NCBI GenBank assembly: GCA_963773845.1
Contig: CAVZCU010000012.1
Span: 1,488,001-1,552,000 of the forward strand
Direction: 5' to 3'
Length of the DNA: 64,000 nt
Source: SIAJ01 sp963773845
GTDB lineage: Bacteria > Planctomycetota > Planctomycetia > Gemmatales > Gemmataceae
Each line of letters starts with the position of its first letter. Within the stretch, counting starts at the first letter, position 1. This document shows positions 9,176 through 18,562 of this stretch, piece after piece. A program made the position numbers and the translations under genes. Below the pieces are notes generated by a model, which was not told where the DNA came from, did no database searches, and saw only the letters and a program-made list of their open reading frames with translations.

Positions 9176-10200
9176 GTGACCGATTCCGCTGATCCGCTCC
9201 AAGCGCTGAAACAACTTGCACTACCCTCCGGCGGTTGGGGCTATTGGACCGGTCAGGCCCTGCACATTGAGCCAACTTGCCTGGCGATTCTGGCACTCGC
9301 TCGCCGACCGCGACCGGCATCGAATGCTGATCGATCGTGGGCTCGCCGCACTGGAAACGCAGGCCGATAGTTCCGGTCTTTACCATCTGGATCGTGGCCG
9401 GCCGCAGGCGATCTGGCCGACGGCGATGGTCGTCGCCACTCGCATCGCGCTCGGGCAAGATGCGGAGCGATCGGCCCGACGCCTTCTCGAAGTTCGCGGC
9501 CGAACGATCAAGGGCGATCCCGAAGTTCAGAATATGTTCGACATCGATTCCCTCCGGGTCGGCTGGCCTTGGGCCGAGGGAACGTTCGCCTGGGTCGAGC
9601 CGACGGCGTGGGCAGTCCTCGCCTTACGGGCCGCCGGGTATGGCAATCATCCACGGGTGATCGAAGGCGCAAAACTGTTGCTCGACCGGGCATTCGACTC
9701 GGGCGGAATCAACTACGGCAATCGACACGTATTGGGTTCGATGACCGAACCGATCCCCGGCCCGACAGCGATCATGCTCTTGGCCTTGCAAGGGCACAAT
9801 GAACTTCGGGTCCAGGCGGCCCGGCAGTACTTGATGACCGCCGTCGCGCCGATGAGCGATCTCGAACATCTCGGCTGGGCGAAGCTGGCGCTGGCGTGTC
9901 ATGCCCACGATCCAGGCGTGGCCGATTTCCTGGCCAATCTCGACGAGCGCATTCGCGCCGCCTATGAAGCGCAGAATGCTGACGGCCGACCAGTGAGCGT
10001 GCCGCGGCACGCGCTCGTGGCTCTCGCACTCGGGTGCGCGCAATTCCATCCGTTTCGACTGACTGGCGAGGCGGCACGGCCGGTTCCCGCCGAAGGCGAA
10101 TCCGTGCCCCCGGCAAAGGCAGAGGATCCCCCGCGGCCGGGAATGTTTGAAGCCGTCAAGGGCCGTTTTCGAAATCTGATCGTTCGCGGGCTGGGCGCTC
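9176..10200 (+). CDS. Prenyltransferase/squalene-oxidase repeat protein, one internal frameshift
   Basis: Read across a +1 frame change near 9298, this is an alpha/alpha-barrel protein built from squalene-cyclase-like repeats. GGWGYWTGQALHIEPTCLAIL lies in the first frame; EGTFAWVEPTAWAVLAL, GGINYGNRHV and PGPTAIMLLALQ lie in the second. The fold is that of terpene cyclases and protein prenyltransferases, but the catalytic DxDD box is not seen, so a scaffold or unknown role is likely. GTG at 9176 is preceded by AAGGGC; a TTG at 9122 is a possible longer start. No stop separates it from the DUF362 region, so the two may form one protein or a stop may be hidden by the next frame change. Confidence 0.7.
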
Positions 10201-11240
10201 TTGCGCCAACCGCCCGAGTTCGGCGGCGTCCACATCGCGCATGCGGCGAGCTACGATGTCGACTTGGTCGCGGTCCTGAAAAGCCAATTCGAGCATTATC
10301 GAGCTGCACGTGCCGATTTCCGGCCGGCGCGTGGTGCTCAAGCCCAATCTCGTCGAGTATCGAAAAGCCCAGGTCATCAACACCGATCCGCGCTTTGTCG
10401 ATGCCGTGATTCAACTATTCCAAGCGGAGGGGGCCAGCCGAAATCATCGTCGCCGAAGGGCCCGGCCACTGGCGAAACGTCGAATTCCTCGTCGAGGAAA
10501 GCGGTCTCGGCCCCGTGCTGCGCAAGCATAACGTTCGCTTCGTCGATCTCAATCACGACGAGCCGGTCAAGGTGCCGAACCTCGGCCGCACCACGGGGCT
10601 CGATCATCTCTATCTCACGCGAACAGTTCTGAATGCCGACGTGTTCGTCTCGCTGCCGAAGATGAAGACGCACCACTGGGCCGGCGCCACGCTGTCGCTG
10701 AAGAACTGTTCGGCACGACTGCCTGGCATCTGTTACGGCTGGCCGAAGAACGAACTGCACTGGCGTGGCATTTCGCGGAGCATTATCGACATCGCGCTGA
10801 CGCAGACTCCGCATCTGGCGATCGTCGATGGCATTGTCGGCATGGAAGGCGATGGCCCGCTCGCCGGCAAGGCGAAGCAATCCGGTGTCATCGTGATGGG
10901 CATCGATCTCGTGGCCGTCGATGCGACCTGTTGCCGGTTGATGAAATTGCCCGCCGAGCGGATATCGACTCTTGTGCTCGGCGCGCACATGAAGCTCGGC
11001 CGGATGGCCGAAGCGGACATTCCGCAGATCGGCGAGCCGATCGAGAAATGGGCGCAAGCCTACGAATGGCCGCCGAAGCTGGAAATGCAACTCTTGCCGC
11101 CAAGGAGCGGCCTAGCATCGCGGCAATTCTTCTCGCCTCGACACGCGCAAGCCAATCGATACGGGGGGATCGCACTTCGGAAGGATTTCCTTTACGAATC
11201 GTATCAGGGGACGGAAGCGCCAAAGTTGGCCCTGCGATAA
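10143..11240 (+). CDS. DUF362 domain protein, reading frame broken three times
   Basis: Three frames together spell one DUF362 protein: FGGVHIAHAASYDVDLVAVL (frame of 10201), then ISGRRVVLKPNLVEY (frame of 10310), then IIVAEGPGHWRNVEFLVEE through GIVGMEGDGP and VAVDATCCRLMKL (frame of 10515). Frame changes are all +1, near 10199, 10290 and 10440. DUF362 proteins are often linked to iron-sulfur or reductase-like proteins but have no settled biochemical role; no CxxC cluster is visible here. I place the start at ATG 10143 (MFEAVKGRFRN), in frame with the preceding prenyltransferase-repeat protein, so a true fusion is equally possible. Confidence 0.7.
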
Positions 11241-11276
11241 CGCGACGCCGCTCGTCCCCGAAGCCTTTCGAAAGCC

Positions 11277-12805
11277 CTATTTGCTCCGCTTCATCCATTC
11301 CCGAATCGCCATCATCTTCGGGGCATCACTTTCTTTTTGGTCGACGTTTTCCATGACGCCCCAGCTTCCCCACTTGGAGTACTTGCCCATTGAGGCGAAC
11401 ACGCAGTAAGTGTCGCCACCGATTTCCTTCCAGTTTTTCAAATCTTCGAGGTACAGCTCCTTCATCCGCGGATGGCGATTGGCGGCGTGGAATAGGTCCA
11501 TCAGGTTTTTATTGTTCTCGGCGCCGGCGTAGCCGACGAGGTGCTGGCCGCTCTCGTAGCACATTAGCTTCAGGCCGCGTTTTTTGGCCTCGGCCGCATA
11601 TTTTTCGTTATGCTTCCGATTCTCGGCGATGATCTCCTTGCAGCCGTCGAGAACCTGGTCCACGCTCATTTGCGACACTTCGCCGGCCGTTTTGGGGTCG
11701 CCGAACTTATTGCCGAAGTACGGGGCGATGGCGATCGCATCGGCGTTTTTGTAGGCGTCGTTCCAATCCATTGCCGTCGTTCCGGACCAGGGGTTGACGG
11801 CATGAGCGGCGAGAACGCGCACCAGGCGATCCTTGCCGCCGAACACTTCCTCAAAGATCTTGAAGATCTCGACCGATCGCTGGGCGGAGTAGCGGAGCTG
11901 CGCTTCATAGGGGTTCTTGCTCAGTTCCATGGCAAGTCCTTTTTCCCGACAATACTTCGCTTGCTCGAATCCGGTGTTCCAAGTCTCGTTGCTGTATTCG
12001 ACGTAGACCTTGTGCTTCGGATCGAGATTGTCCTTCACCAACTTGGCGAAGTTGCGGACGAAGTCGTCGTCAGCCAGGTGCGGTATGCAGAACCACGGGT
12101 CGACGTCGAGAATCTTTGCCAGTTGCAGACAGTACTCAAGGGCCATTCCGTTGGGGCCGGTTTGCGTTGCATCGTCGGTGCGCGACCGATCGGCCCATTT
12201 GACCAATTTGGAGTTATTCGTCTTCTGCCAATCCATGAAGCGGAGGACCTGAAAGCCCTTGTAGCGTTTGACGAACTCGTGCTCAAAGGGTGCGGTGTCT
12301 TTGTTCTCGGAGTCTTCGCGGATCAGGCGAATGTTGCGCACCGGGTTCTTCGGGTCGGTCTTCCGCAGGCGCAGCGAAATGAAACCTTTCTTCGGCTCGA
12401 CATTCACCGCGTACTTATTCGGCGCAACGAGCTTGCCGCTGGCGGCAGCGGCGAACTCAATCTCCCCCTTGCCGTCGAACAAACACGTGTATTTACCGCG
12501 GGGGTAATGGCCGTCGATATCGACGTGCATGAGCGCCTCGGCGAATTGTCCGGGGCGAGCTTGGTCACCCAGCCGCGCTTGTCGACCGCCAATGGTCCGC
12601 CCGACGCCCACGGCGCATTGGGCTTATCGCTCTGGCTAATCCACGGTCGAGAGAACTTGAAGGCGTCAGCGAAGACAATTTCGGTCGACCAGTCCGCCGG
12701 ACCGGCGAGGTTCATTCCCATTGGAAACGGCGATTCGGCGAACAGCTTTGGCGAACCAATCAGAGTAAACAGCAGGGCGGAAAGCGCGGCAATGGTCAAT
12801 CGCAT
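11277..12805 (-). CDS. Secreted cellulase-like (GH clan A-type) protein, one frameshift
   Basis: The gene starts at 12805 with a signal peptide (MRLTIAALSALLFTLIG...LFA) and continues MGMNLAGPADWSTE. A one-base deletion near 12545, where AATTCGCC probably should read AATTTCGCC, moves it to the frame of the remaining 440 residues. VEYSNETWN looks like the Asn-Glu acid/base site and CYESGQHLVG like the nucleophile Glu of clan-A (GH5-like) hydrolases. Planctomycetes carry many similar proteins annotated as cellulose-binding. A secreted beta-glycanase is the best guess; substrate is unknown. It is transcribed towards the DUF362 gene (36 nt between stops). Confidence 0.75.
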
Positions 12806-13186
12806 GACAGGACTCGCATCCGGGCGAGACAACGTGGGTCCGATTACTTTAATAGCGAATCGGAAATGTGACAGAGGCGAGTTGCAAACTTGGCGACGCC
12901 AGGGCGAAGCGATGAGGATGTGGAAGAGTTGGCAAATCGGATCGAATGGATGGGATAGCCGGTTGGCACGCAATTCACCTGCCCGCGAAAGCGAGAAAAG
13001 TGCCAATCTCGGCCGTTCGGCCCGTTCGGGTTGGAGGGGTTCGGAGATTTGTGCGGAGAGTGCCGGGTTTACTCATGTAGCGGAACGCGCCTGCCGATCT
13101 AGGGAAGGAGAAGCGAGACATCGCCATCGGGGCGGCGCATCACAGGGTCGCTTTGCCGCAGATCGGCGGATCATGGAGTGGGACAC
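12806..13186. other. Divergent intergenic region
   Basis: About 380 bases between the start of the secreted glycosidase-like gene (minus) and the BBP7 barrel gene (plus). It must hold both promoters. I see no convincing -35/-10 pair, RNA or ORF with coding character. Confidence 0.5.
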
Positions 13187-14638
13187 ATGCGCAAGGGAAT
13201 TCTCGGCTCACTGGCCGTATTGACGGTTGGGGCCGGGCTCACGTTCGGCCAACCGAAATCCCCGCCGCCGCCTCCGGGCGGGCCATCCATGTTCCCGCCG
13301 CCCGGCGCCGGCGGGCCTCCAGGCGGGCCAGTCGGCCCGGATGGACAGCCATATTTGGCGCCTCCGGGACTCGACGGGATGATGCCGCCCGGCGGGCCGA
13401 TGGGCGACCCGGGCGGGCCGCCGCCAGACGGCCAATTTGGGAGCGGCAGCGGCGTCCTCGGCGCCATCTTCGGACCGCGCAACGGCCCGCCGAAATTCTG
13501 GGCCGCGGGTGATTTCCTGTTCTGGACGCCCAGTTCGTTCATCACTCGTTACCCAATCGTCACGACCTCGGCGCCGCTGGAATTTGGCAGCGTCGGCGGC
13601 GTCACGTCGGCGTCCCTCGGGCCAGGCGATCGAAACCTCGCTTTCGACGCGGCCAGCGGCTTCCGTCTCAGGGCGGGGGTGGCGGTGGACGAGTCCGGCG
13701 AGATTGGCGTCGAGGCTGGGACGTTCATTGTGAGTCCCGCGCATCGCGACTACATCTTCTCGTCGAATAGCGCCGGCATGCCCGTGCTCGCGGTCCCGTT
13801 CCAGGACGTCAACACGGCTGGGCAAGCCAGCTACATCGTCTCTTATCCAGGCGTCAGCAACGGCTCGATCGGCGTGCGAGCCCAGAGCCAAATCTGCGAA
13901 TTCGAAGGTAACCTGGTTTACAACGCCTATGGCTATCAAGAGGGTGGGCCGGGCGGACTGACGCTTTTGGTCGGTCCGCGATTCATGCAATTGAAGGAGC
14001 AGTTGGACGTCAACACGATGTCGACGAACATTGGCGCGATTCCGGCTGCCGCCGCCGCCGCACTCGGCACGAGCTATTTCGCAGCCGGCGGCTTGCCGTT
14101 TGCGGGCAATCCCGGCTTCATCCCGAGCCAGGTAAACACCGCGGATCGGATCCGAACCACCAACGATTTCTACGGCGGCCAGGTCGGCTTCCGCGGCGAC
14201 ATCGGCTACGACAACTTCTTCATCAATCTGACCGGGAAAATCGGTTGCGGCTACATGCGCGAAACCGTGGAACTGCAAGGCGGGTCGACGGGAATGGCCG
14301 GTGGAACCGCGAGCTTGCAGCCCGGCGGAATTTACACGCTGGCCCAGGACCTTGGCAAGCATCGCCGCGACCAGTTCTCGGTCATGGGCGAGGCCGGCGT
14401 GAACGTCGGGTATCAACTCTTCTCCTTCCTGCGAATCCAAGGAGGGTACTCGTTCCTGTGGGTCAACCACGTGGTCCGGCCGACGCGTGAACTGAGTCCG
14501 ATTTTGAACCCGATCCTCATGCCGACGTCGCCCACGTATACCGGCGCCTCGTCGTCGATCGTCTATCCACGCGGTATTACGAACGAGACGGATTATCACC
14601 TTCAGGGCTTCAATGTCGGCCTGGAGCTTCAGTTCTAA
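13187..14638 (+). CDS. BBP7 family outer-membrane beta-barrel protein
   Basis: A 483-residue exported protein typical of planctomycetes. The signal peptide MRKGILGSLAVLTVGAGLTFG is followed by a Pro/Gly-rich linker (about 22-95, many PPG and GGP). Then comes the barrel with the family opening FWAAGDFLFWTPSSFITRYPIVTTSAP, alternating aromatic strands, and a final strand ending in phenylalanine (FNVGLELQF), as outer-membrane barrels do. ATG at 13187 has GGAG 9 nt upstream and directly begins the signal peptide; the GTG at 13178 is less likely. Its role in the outer membrane (pore or structural) is unknown. Confidence 0.88.
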   Translation: MRKGILGSLAVLTVGAGLTFGQPKSPPPPPGGPSMFPPPGAGGPPGGPVGPDGQPYLAPPGLDGMMPPGGPMGDPGGPPPDGQFGSGSGVLGAIFGPRNGPPKFWAAGDFLFWTPSSFITRYPIVTTSAPLEFGSVGGVTSASLGPGDRNLAFDAASGFRLRAGVAVDESGEIGVEAGTFIVSPAHRDYIFSSNSAGMPVLAVPFQDVNTAGQASYIVSYPGVSNGSIGVRAQSQICEFEGNLVYNAYGYQEGGPGGLTLLVGPRFMQLKEQLDVNTMSTNIGAIPAAAAAALGTSYFAAGGLPFAGNPGFIPSQVNTADRIRTTNDFYGGQVGFRGDIGYDNFFINLTGKIGCGYMRETVELQGGSTGMAGGTASLQPGGIYTLAQDLGKHRRDQFSVMGEAGVNVGYQLFSFLRIQGGYSFLWVNHVVRPTRELSPILNPILMPTSPTYTGASSSIVYPRGITNETDYHLQGFNVGLELQF

Positions 14639-14676
14639 AGGCGCTGGAATCAGTTCAAGTGAGTCAGAGTCTTCGA

Positions 14677-14723
14677 GGGAGTGTGGGGCGGGACGAAGCA
14701 GCTTCGTCCCGCCCCACACTCCC
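14677..14723. repeat. Perfect 23-bp palindrome after the BBP7 gene
   Basis: Arms of 23 bp (left arm begins GGGAGTGTGGGGCGGGACG) with a single central base at 14700. It lies in a 318-base gap (14639-14956) that otherwise shows nothing recognisable. Such a near-zero loop is poor for a terminator and suggests a dispersed palindromic repeat. Confidence 0.8.
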
Positions 14724-14956
14724 GATCCGTTTGGTCACCCGATCGGACGCGAGGAATCGGCGGCTACTTCGTCCGACCGTTCGCGGTTGCCATACAATTC
14801 CCTTCGCCGCCGGAAGCGGCAAATTCAATCTGCATGTGGGATCACCGACGGTCTCGATCGTCAGGTAGAGCATTTTCGAGCGACGCCCTCTTCAATTGGC
14901 GTCGGTTTGGACGTGGAGCGACTTCGAATCACTGATAGCAGACTGGGGATTGAATT

Positions 14957-16369
14957 GTGTTCGCGTCAATCTTCCTCGAGTTCTCGCTTCCGAACGCGGC
15001 GACGTGGTTTTACTTTTCATTCCTGCTCGGCCATGCTCTCTATTTCAAATTCGATCGTCTGCTGACCCTTCGCAATTGGGATGTGTTCACACTGTATTTG
15101 CTGGTGCCCGGAATGTTGCTGCTGCAAGAAGCCCACAGCATTCAGACCAGCCTTCCGCCCGAATACCGCGCTCGAGTCACGCAGTCGAATTTTGCCGAGC
15201 CGGATCCAATCCCAAAGGAAGTTCGACAGACTTGGGATCACAGCCAGAGCCTCCTACTCGTCGGTTACATCTGGCTCATGGCTGGCAGCGCCTACATGTT
15301 CGGCCGGTGTCTGTTCGACCTCGGCCTGGAACGCCGGCCGACTTTTGGTCCCAATCTGAACTTGCCTGGCCTGGTTTGCTTGGGTGGAGCGCTGGTTATT
15401 GCGTTGACTGCGGTCGCGGTGCGCAAGCTTCCCGATTCGCCGCAAAGGGAGATCGGACGCGAACCGGTCGCGCTGAGCAAGGTGCGCGGCGGGGCGACTG
15501 CCGTTGTCGAGAGTCAAAGCGGCGTGACCGAGCACGAGCGCAAGACGGCCCTACTTTGGGTCGAGCGAGGCGTCACGATCGCTTTGCACCTTGCCGTGGT
15601 CGCGGCGCTGATCTTGATTGGATCGACCCACTTCCGCGATCCGACGATTGGCATTGGCATGGCGTGCCTCTACTTGTTGCTGCCCTATACGGCATACTAT
15701 GTGTCCCAGGTTCACCACGTTTGGCCGGTGGCATTTATTCTTTGGGCGGTCTTGATGTACCGTCGACCCGCGACGGCCGGCGCTATTCTTGGCGTCGCCG
15801 CGGCCACCGCGTTCTTTCCGTTTCTGGTGTTTCCGCTCTGGTTTGGCTTCTACCGTGGCCGCGGGGCCGGACGCTTTAGCTTCGGATTCGCGGTCGCTGG
15901 CAGCGTGACTCTTGCCGCGACCGCCGGTCTTTTGCTGCTGAGTGGCGAGCTTCGTGAATACTTGCAAGAAATGCTGAGCCTGTCCGACTGGCAACCGTGG
16001 AAGCCGCCGAACGCCGAAGGACTTTGGCAAGGATCGCACTGGGCCTATCGTCTTCCAGTTTTTATCGTCTATATGGCTTTTGTCGCTCTCACCGCGTTCT
16101 GGCCGACGCCGCGAAACCTTGCCCAGGTGATTGCCCAGTCGGCGGCGGTTGTCATCGGCGTACAATTCTGGTATGCGGACCAGGGCGGCGTGTACGTGCT
16201 CTGGTATTTGCCCTTAGTCCTTTTGATGGTGTTTCGTCCGAACTTGAGCGAGGTCAGGCCCCCCATCCCGCCCCCTCCACGAATGGACCTGGCGATTCGG
16301 GTCCAGCGAGTTGTTGAGTGGTTGCTCCATTTTGGCAGTCCCAAACGCCCCGCCGCCACGCCTCGGTGA
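14957..16369 (+). CDS. Multi-pass membrane protein of unknown function
   Basis: A 470-residue protein starting at GTG 14957, with about ten hydrophobic segments, for example DVFTLYLLVPGMLLL (about 42-56), LNLPGLVCLGGALVIALTAVAV, VTIALHLAVVAALILIG, AAATAFFPFLVFPLWFGFY and GSVTLAATAGLLLLSG. Hydrophilic loops carry PPEYRAR and LSDWQPWKPPNAEG. The pattern is reminiscent of GT87/GT39-like membrane glycosyltransferases, but I see no diagnostic acidic motif in the first loop. It ends at a small GACCGCC/GGCGGTC hairpin (16368-16385) overlapping its stop. The phosphatase gene follows 75 nt later. Confidence 0.75.
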   Translation: MFASIFLEFSLPNAATWFYFSFLLGHALYFKFDRLLTLRNWDVFTLYLLVPGMLLLQEAHSIQTSLPPEYRARVTQSNFAEPDPIPKEVRQTWDHSQSLLLVGYIWLMAGSAYMFGRCLFDLGLERRPTFGPNLNLPGLVCLGGALVIALTAVAVRKLPDSPQREIGREPVALSKVRGGATAVVESQSGVTEHERKTALLWVERGVTIALHLAVVAALILIGSTHFRDPTIGIGMACLYLLLPYTAYYVSQVHHVWPVAFILWAVLMYRRPATAGAILGVAAATAFFPFLVFPLWFGFYRGRGAGRFSFGFAVAGSVTLAATAGLLLLSGELREYLQEMLSLSDWQPWKPPNAEGLWQGSHWAYRLPVFIVYMAFVALTAFWPTPRNLAQVIAQSAAVVIGVQFWYADQGGVYVLWYLPLVLLMVFRPNLSEVRPPIPPPPRMDLAIRVQRVVEWLLHFGSPKRPAATPR

Positions 16370-16444
16370 CCGCCCATTGGCGGTCGGGAGTAAGGGATTG
16401 ATATTCGGCCCGATCCGAGCGAGACGTTCTGGAGCCTATGTTTA

Positions 16445-17023
16445 ATGCGTCGACTCATTCGATTTTTGCCCGGCGCTTTGATCGCATTCGCGCTCGTATT
16501 GGTTCCATGCCAGTATGCTCGGGTTCGCGAACACAACCTGCGAAACTTTCGCGTCGTGCAGGATGGCGTGTTATACCGCAGTGCGCAACTTTCGCCGGCC
16601 GGACTCGAGCGTGTGATTCACGATTACGGAATTCGTACCGTCGTGAATTTTCGGGATGTGGAAGAGGGCAAATGGTCCGAGCCTCCCGCCCCGTGGGAGG
16701 AGGGACTTTGCACGCGATTGGGCATCAATTATCATCGCATGCCACTCCGCGTTTGGGCAGAACAGGATGGCGTGGTGCCCGCCGACGAGAACGTCAAGAA
16801 GTTCCTTGCGATCATGGCCGACCCCAAGAACCACCCGGTCCTTGTGCATTGTTTTCGCGGCGTACACCGGACCGGTTGTTATTGCGCCATTTTTCGAATG
16901 GAATGCCAGGGGTGGTCCAACGCCGATGCCATGGAGGAGTTAAAAGCATTGGGCTACGAAAAACTGGATGTGGAAGAGGATGTGCGAGATTATCTCCGGC
17001 ATTATGTGCCGCACGAGAGGTAA
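16445..17023 (+). CDS. Dual-specificity / tyrosine protein phosphatase-like protein
   Basis: A 192-residue protein with an N-terminal hydrophobic anchor (FLPGALIAFALVLVPC, about 8-23) and a cysteine-phosphatase domain. The P-loop is HCFRGVHRTG (about 143-152), matching HCxxGxxRT, and YRSAQLSP and RTVVNFRDVE are the usual earlier motifs. The general-acid Asp lies upstream. It may act on phosphotyrosine, phosphoinositide-like or RNA/nucleotide substrates; secreted or anchored relatives are common in planctomycetes. Genes for a PP2C phosphatase and a VWA protein follow on the same strand. Confidence 0.88.
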   Translation: MRRLIRFLPGALIAFALVLVPCQYARVREHNLRNFRVVQDGVLYRSAQLSPAGLERVIHDYGIRTVVNFRDVEEGKWSEPPAPWEEGLCTRLGINYHRMPLRVWAEQDGVVPADENVKKFLAIMADPKNHPVLVHCFRGVHRTGCYCAIFRMECQGWSNADAMEELKALGYEKLDVEEDVRDYLRHYVPHER

Positions 17024-17190
17024 TTGGCAGTCGGGGAATGGGCCGTCGGCGAAGCGAATGTTCGGCTTTGCGGGCGATTCAGGAGTCGGCCAAAGGTGCC
17101 GCAGCGACGCCGCCCGGTGCTCCGTTGCCGCCTGGAAATCTCGGTGTTGAATGCTACGATTGAGAAAACGGCTGAGAAAGAGGCCGAAAG

Positions 17191-18531
17191 GTGTCCGTCC
17201 CCTTGTTCGATGAAATCGATCATTACGGCGTCACCGACGTCGGCGTGAAGCGGAGCCATAACCAGGACGCGTTCACCGTCCAGAAGGCTCCGGATCGCGA
17301 GCATTGGCGGCAAGTCGGTCACCTCTTTATCGTGGCGGATGGCATGGGGGGCCACGCGGTTGGCGAAAAGGCGAGTGCGAAAGCCGTCCAGGAAATACCG
17401 CTTACCTATGTCAAACATGTTCAGGACGGTCCGGCGGCGGCCCTGCGACATGCATTTCAAGAAGCCAACGCGGGCATCAACGCAATCGGTTCGTCTACCC
17501 CGGAATTTCGTGGAATGGGCACGACGGCCACGGCGCTCGTGCTCCGGGAAGAGGGGGCGTGGATCGCCCATGTCGGCGATAGCCGGGCTTATCGTCTTCG
17601 TGGGGGGCAGATTCAACAACTGACTTACGATCATAGCTATGCCTGGGAAATGGCCCGCCGCCTGGGCATTCCTCCCGAAGAGCTTGGCGACGTCAAGAAA
17701 AATGTCATCGTCCGCTCGCTCGGTCCCGATCCTCTCGTTCAGGTCGATGTCGAGGGGCCCTATCCGCTCGAGAGCGGCGATACGTTCATTCTTTGCAGTG
17801 ACGGCCTGAGCAATCAGGCCCCGCCCGAAGAGATCGGGGCGGTCGTCAGTGTCTTGCCCATGGATGAGGCCGCTCGATTTCTCATCGAATTGGCCAACCT
17901 TCGCGGTGGACCAGACAATATCACGGCTCTCATTGTCCGGGTGGGCGCCTCGGGCGACACCGTGATTGCTCCCCGCCCCAGTGCCTTGATGTGGCTTCCC
18001 CGGACCATCGCCGCCCTCGGCAAGGCGTGGGTGGATGGGGTTCCGTGGCCGATTAGCGTCCTCATTCTCGGCTTCATATTCGCGGTCAGTTTCGTTCTGT
18101 GCGCGACTTTTGACGTCAAGTCGTGGGCAACGTTTTTCTTCGCGGCAGCCGTCATTTCGATCGCCTTCGGCGTGGTTGGACTTTTCCTTCACACCCGGCG
18201 GCAGGAGTCTCGACCCGAGCCCGTTGTCGACACGCCGACTCGGGCCAGCATTTATCGGCAATATCCCGTGCGCATCGACGGAGCGCTGGTTGAACGCTGC
18301 ATGACGACCGGCATACAACTGAAGGAGCAATTGGAAGCTCGCGAGTGGAAAGTCGACTGGGCCAGCCATCGGTCACTCGCGGATGCCGCGGCTCGGCTGG
18401 CCGCCGAAGGCGATTTCGTGGCCGCATTCCGGCAATCCTGCCGCGCTCTCGCCATCCTGGCGGGCCCGTTCAATAAGCACCGGCCCAAGGAAGAAGCATT
18501 TCGGCCCAAGTGGGAGAGCAACGAGATTTGA
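17191..18531 (+). CDS. PP2C-family serine/threonine phosphatase with C-terminal membrane segments
   Basis: A 446-residue protein. The PPM/PP2C catalytic domain (about 1-255) has all metal motifs: NQDAF, FIVADGMGGHAVGE, TTATALVL, AHVGDSRAYRLR, ILCSDGLSNQ and GGPDNITALIV. Two membrane helices follow (PWPISVLILGFIFAVSFVLC and WATFFFAAAVISIAFGVVGLF, about 285-335), then a cytoplasmic tail of about 110 residues. The GTG start is preceded by AAGAGGCCGAAAG. It should dephosphorylate Ser/Thr-kinase targets at the membrane; planctomycetes have many Hanks-type kinases, though none is in this window. The VWA gene starts 31 nt downstream. Confidence 0.93.
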   Translation: MSVPLFDEIDHYGVTDVGVKRSHNQDAFTVQKAPDREHWRQVGHLFIVADGMGGHAVGEKASAKAVQEIPLTYVKHVQDGPAAALRHAFQEANAGINAIGSSTPEFRGMGTTATALVLREEGAWIAHVGDSRAYRLRGGQIQQLTYDHSYAWEMARRLGIPPEELGDVKKNVIVRSLGPDPLVQVDVEGPYPLESGDTFILCSDGLSNQAPPEEIGAVVSVLPMDEAARFLIELANLRGGPDNITALIVRVGASGDTVIAPRPSALMWLPRTIAALGKAWVDGVPWPISVLILGFIFAVSFVLCATFDVKSWATFFFAAAVISIAFGVVGLFLHTRRQESRPEPVVDTPTRASIYRQYPVRIDGALVERCMTTGIQLKEQLEAREWKVDWASHRSLADAAARLAAEGDFVAAFRQSCRALAILAGPFNKHRPKEEAFRPKWESNEI

Positions 18532-18562
18532 AGCGTATCATGGGGAAGAGGAGTTTCCCCAG

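Noticed and set aside
11610..13223. 537-codon plus-strand frame
   Set aside because: Antisense to the secreted glycosidase-like gene; it arises from GC-rich third codon positions and lacks domain motifs.
13208..14719. 503-codon minus-strand frame
   Set aside because: Antisense to the BBP7 gene, whose signal peptide and barrel ending are clear.
17002..18369. 455-codon minus-strand frame
   Set aside because: Antisense to the PP2C gene with complete catalytic motifs.
18383..18562. N-terminal extension of the VWA protein
   Set aside because: It overlaps the PP2C 3' end in another frame and shows no conserved character.
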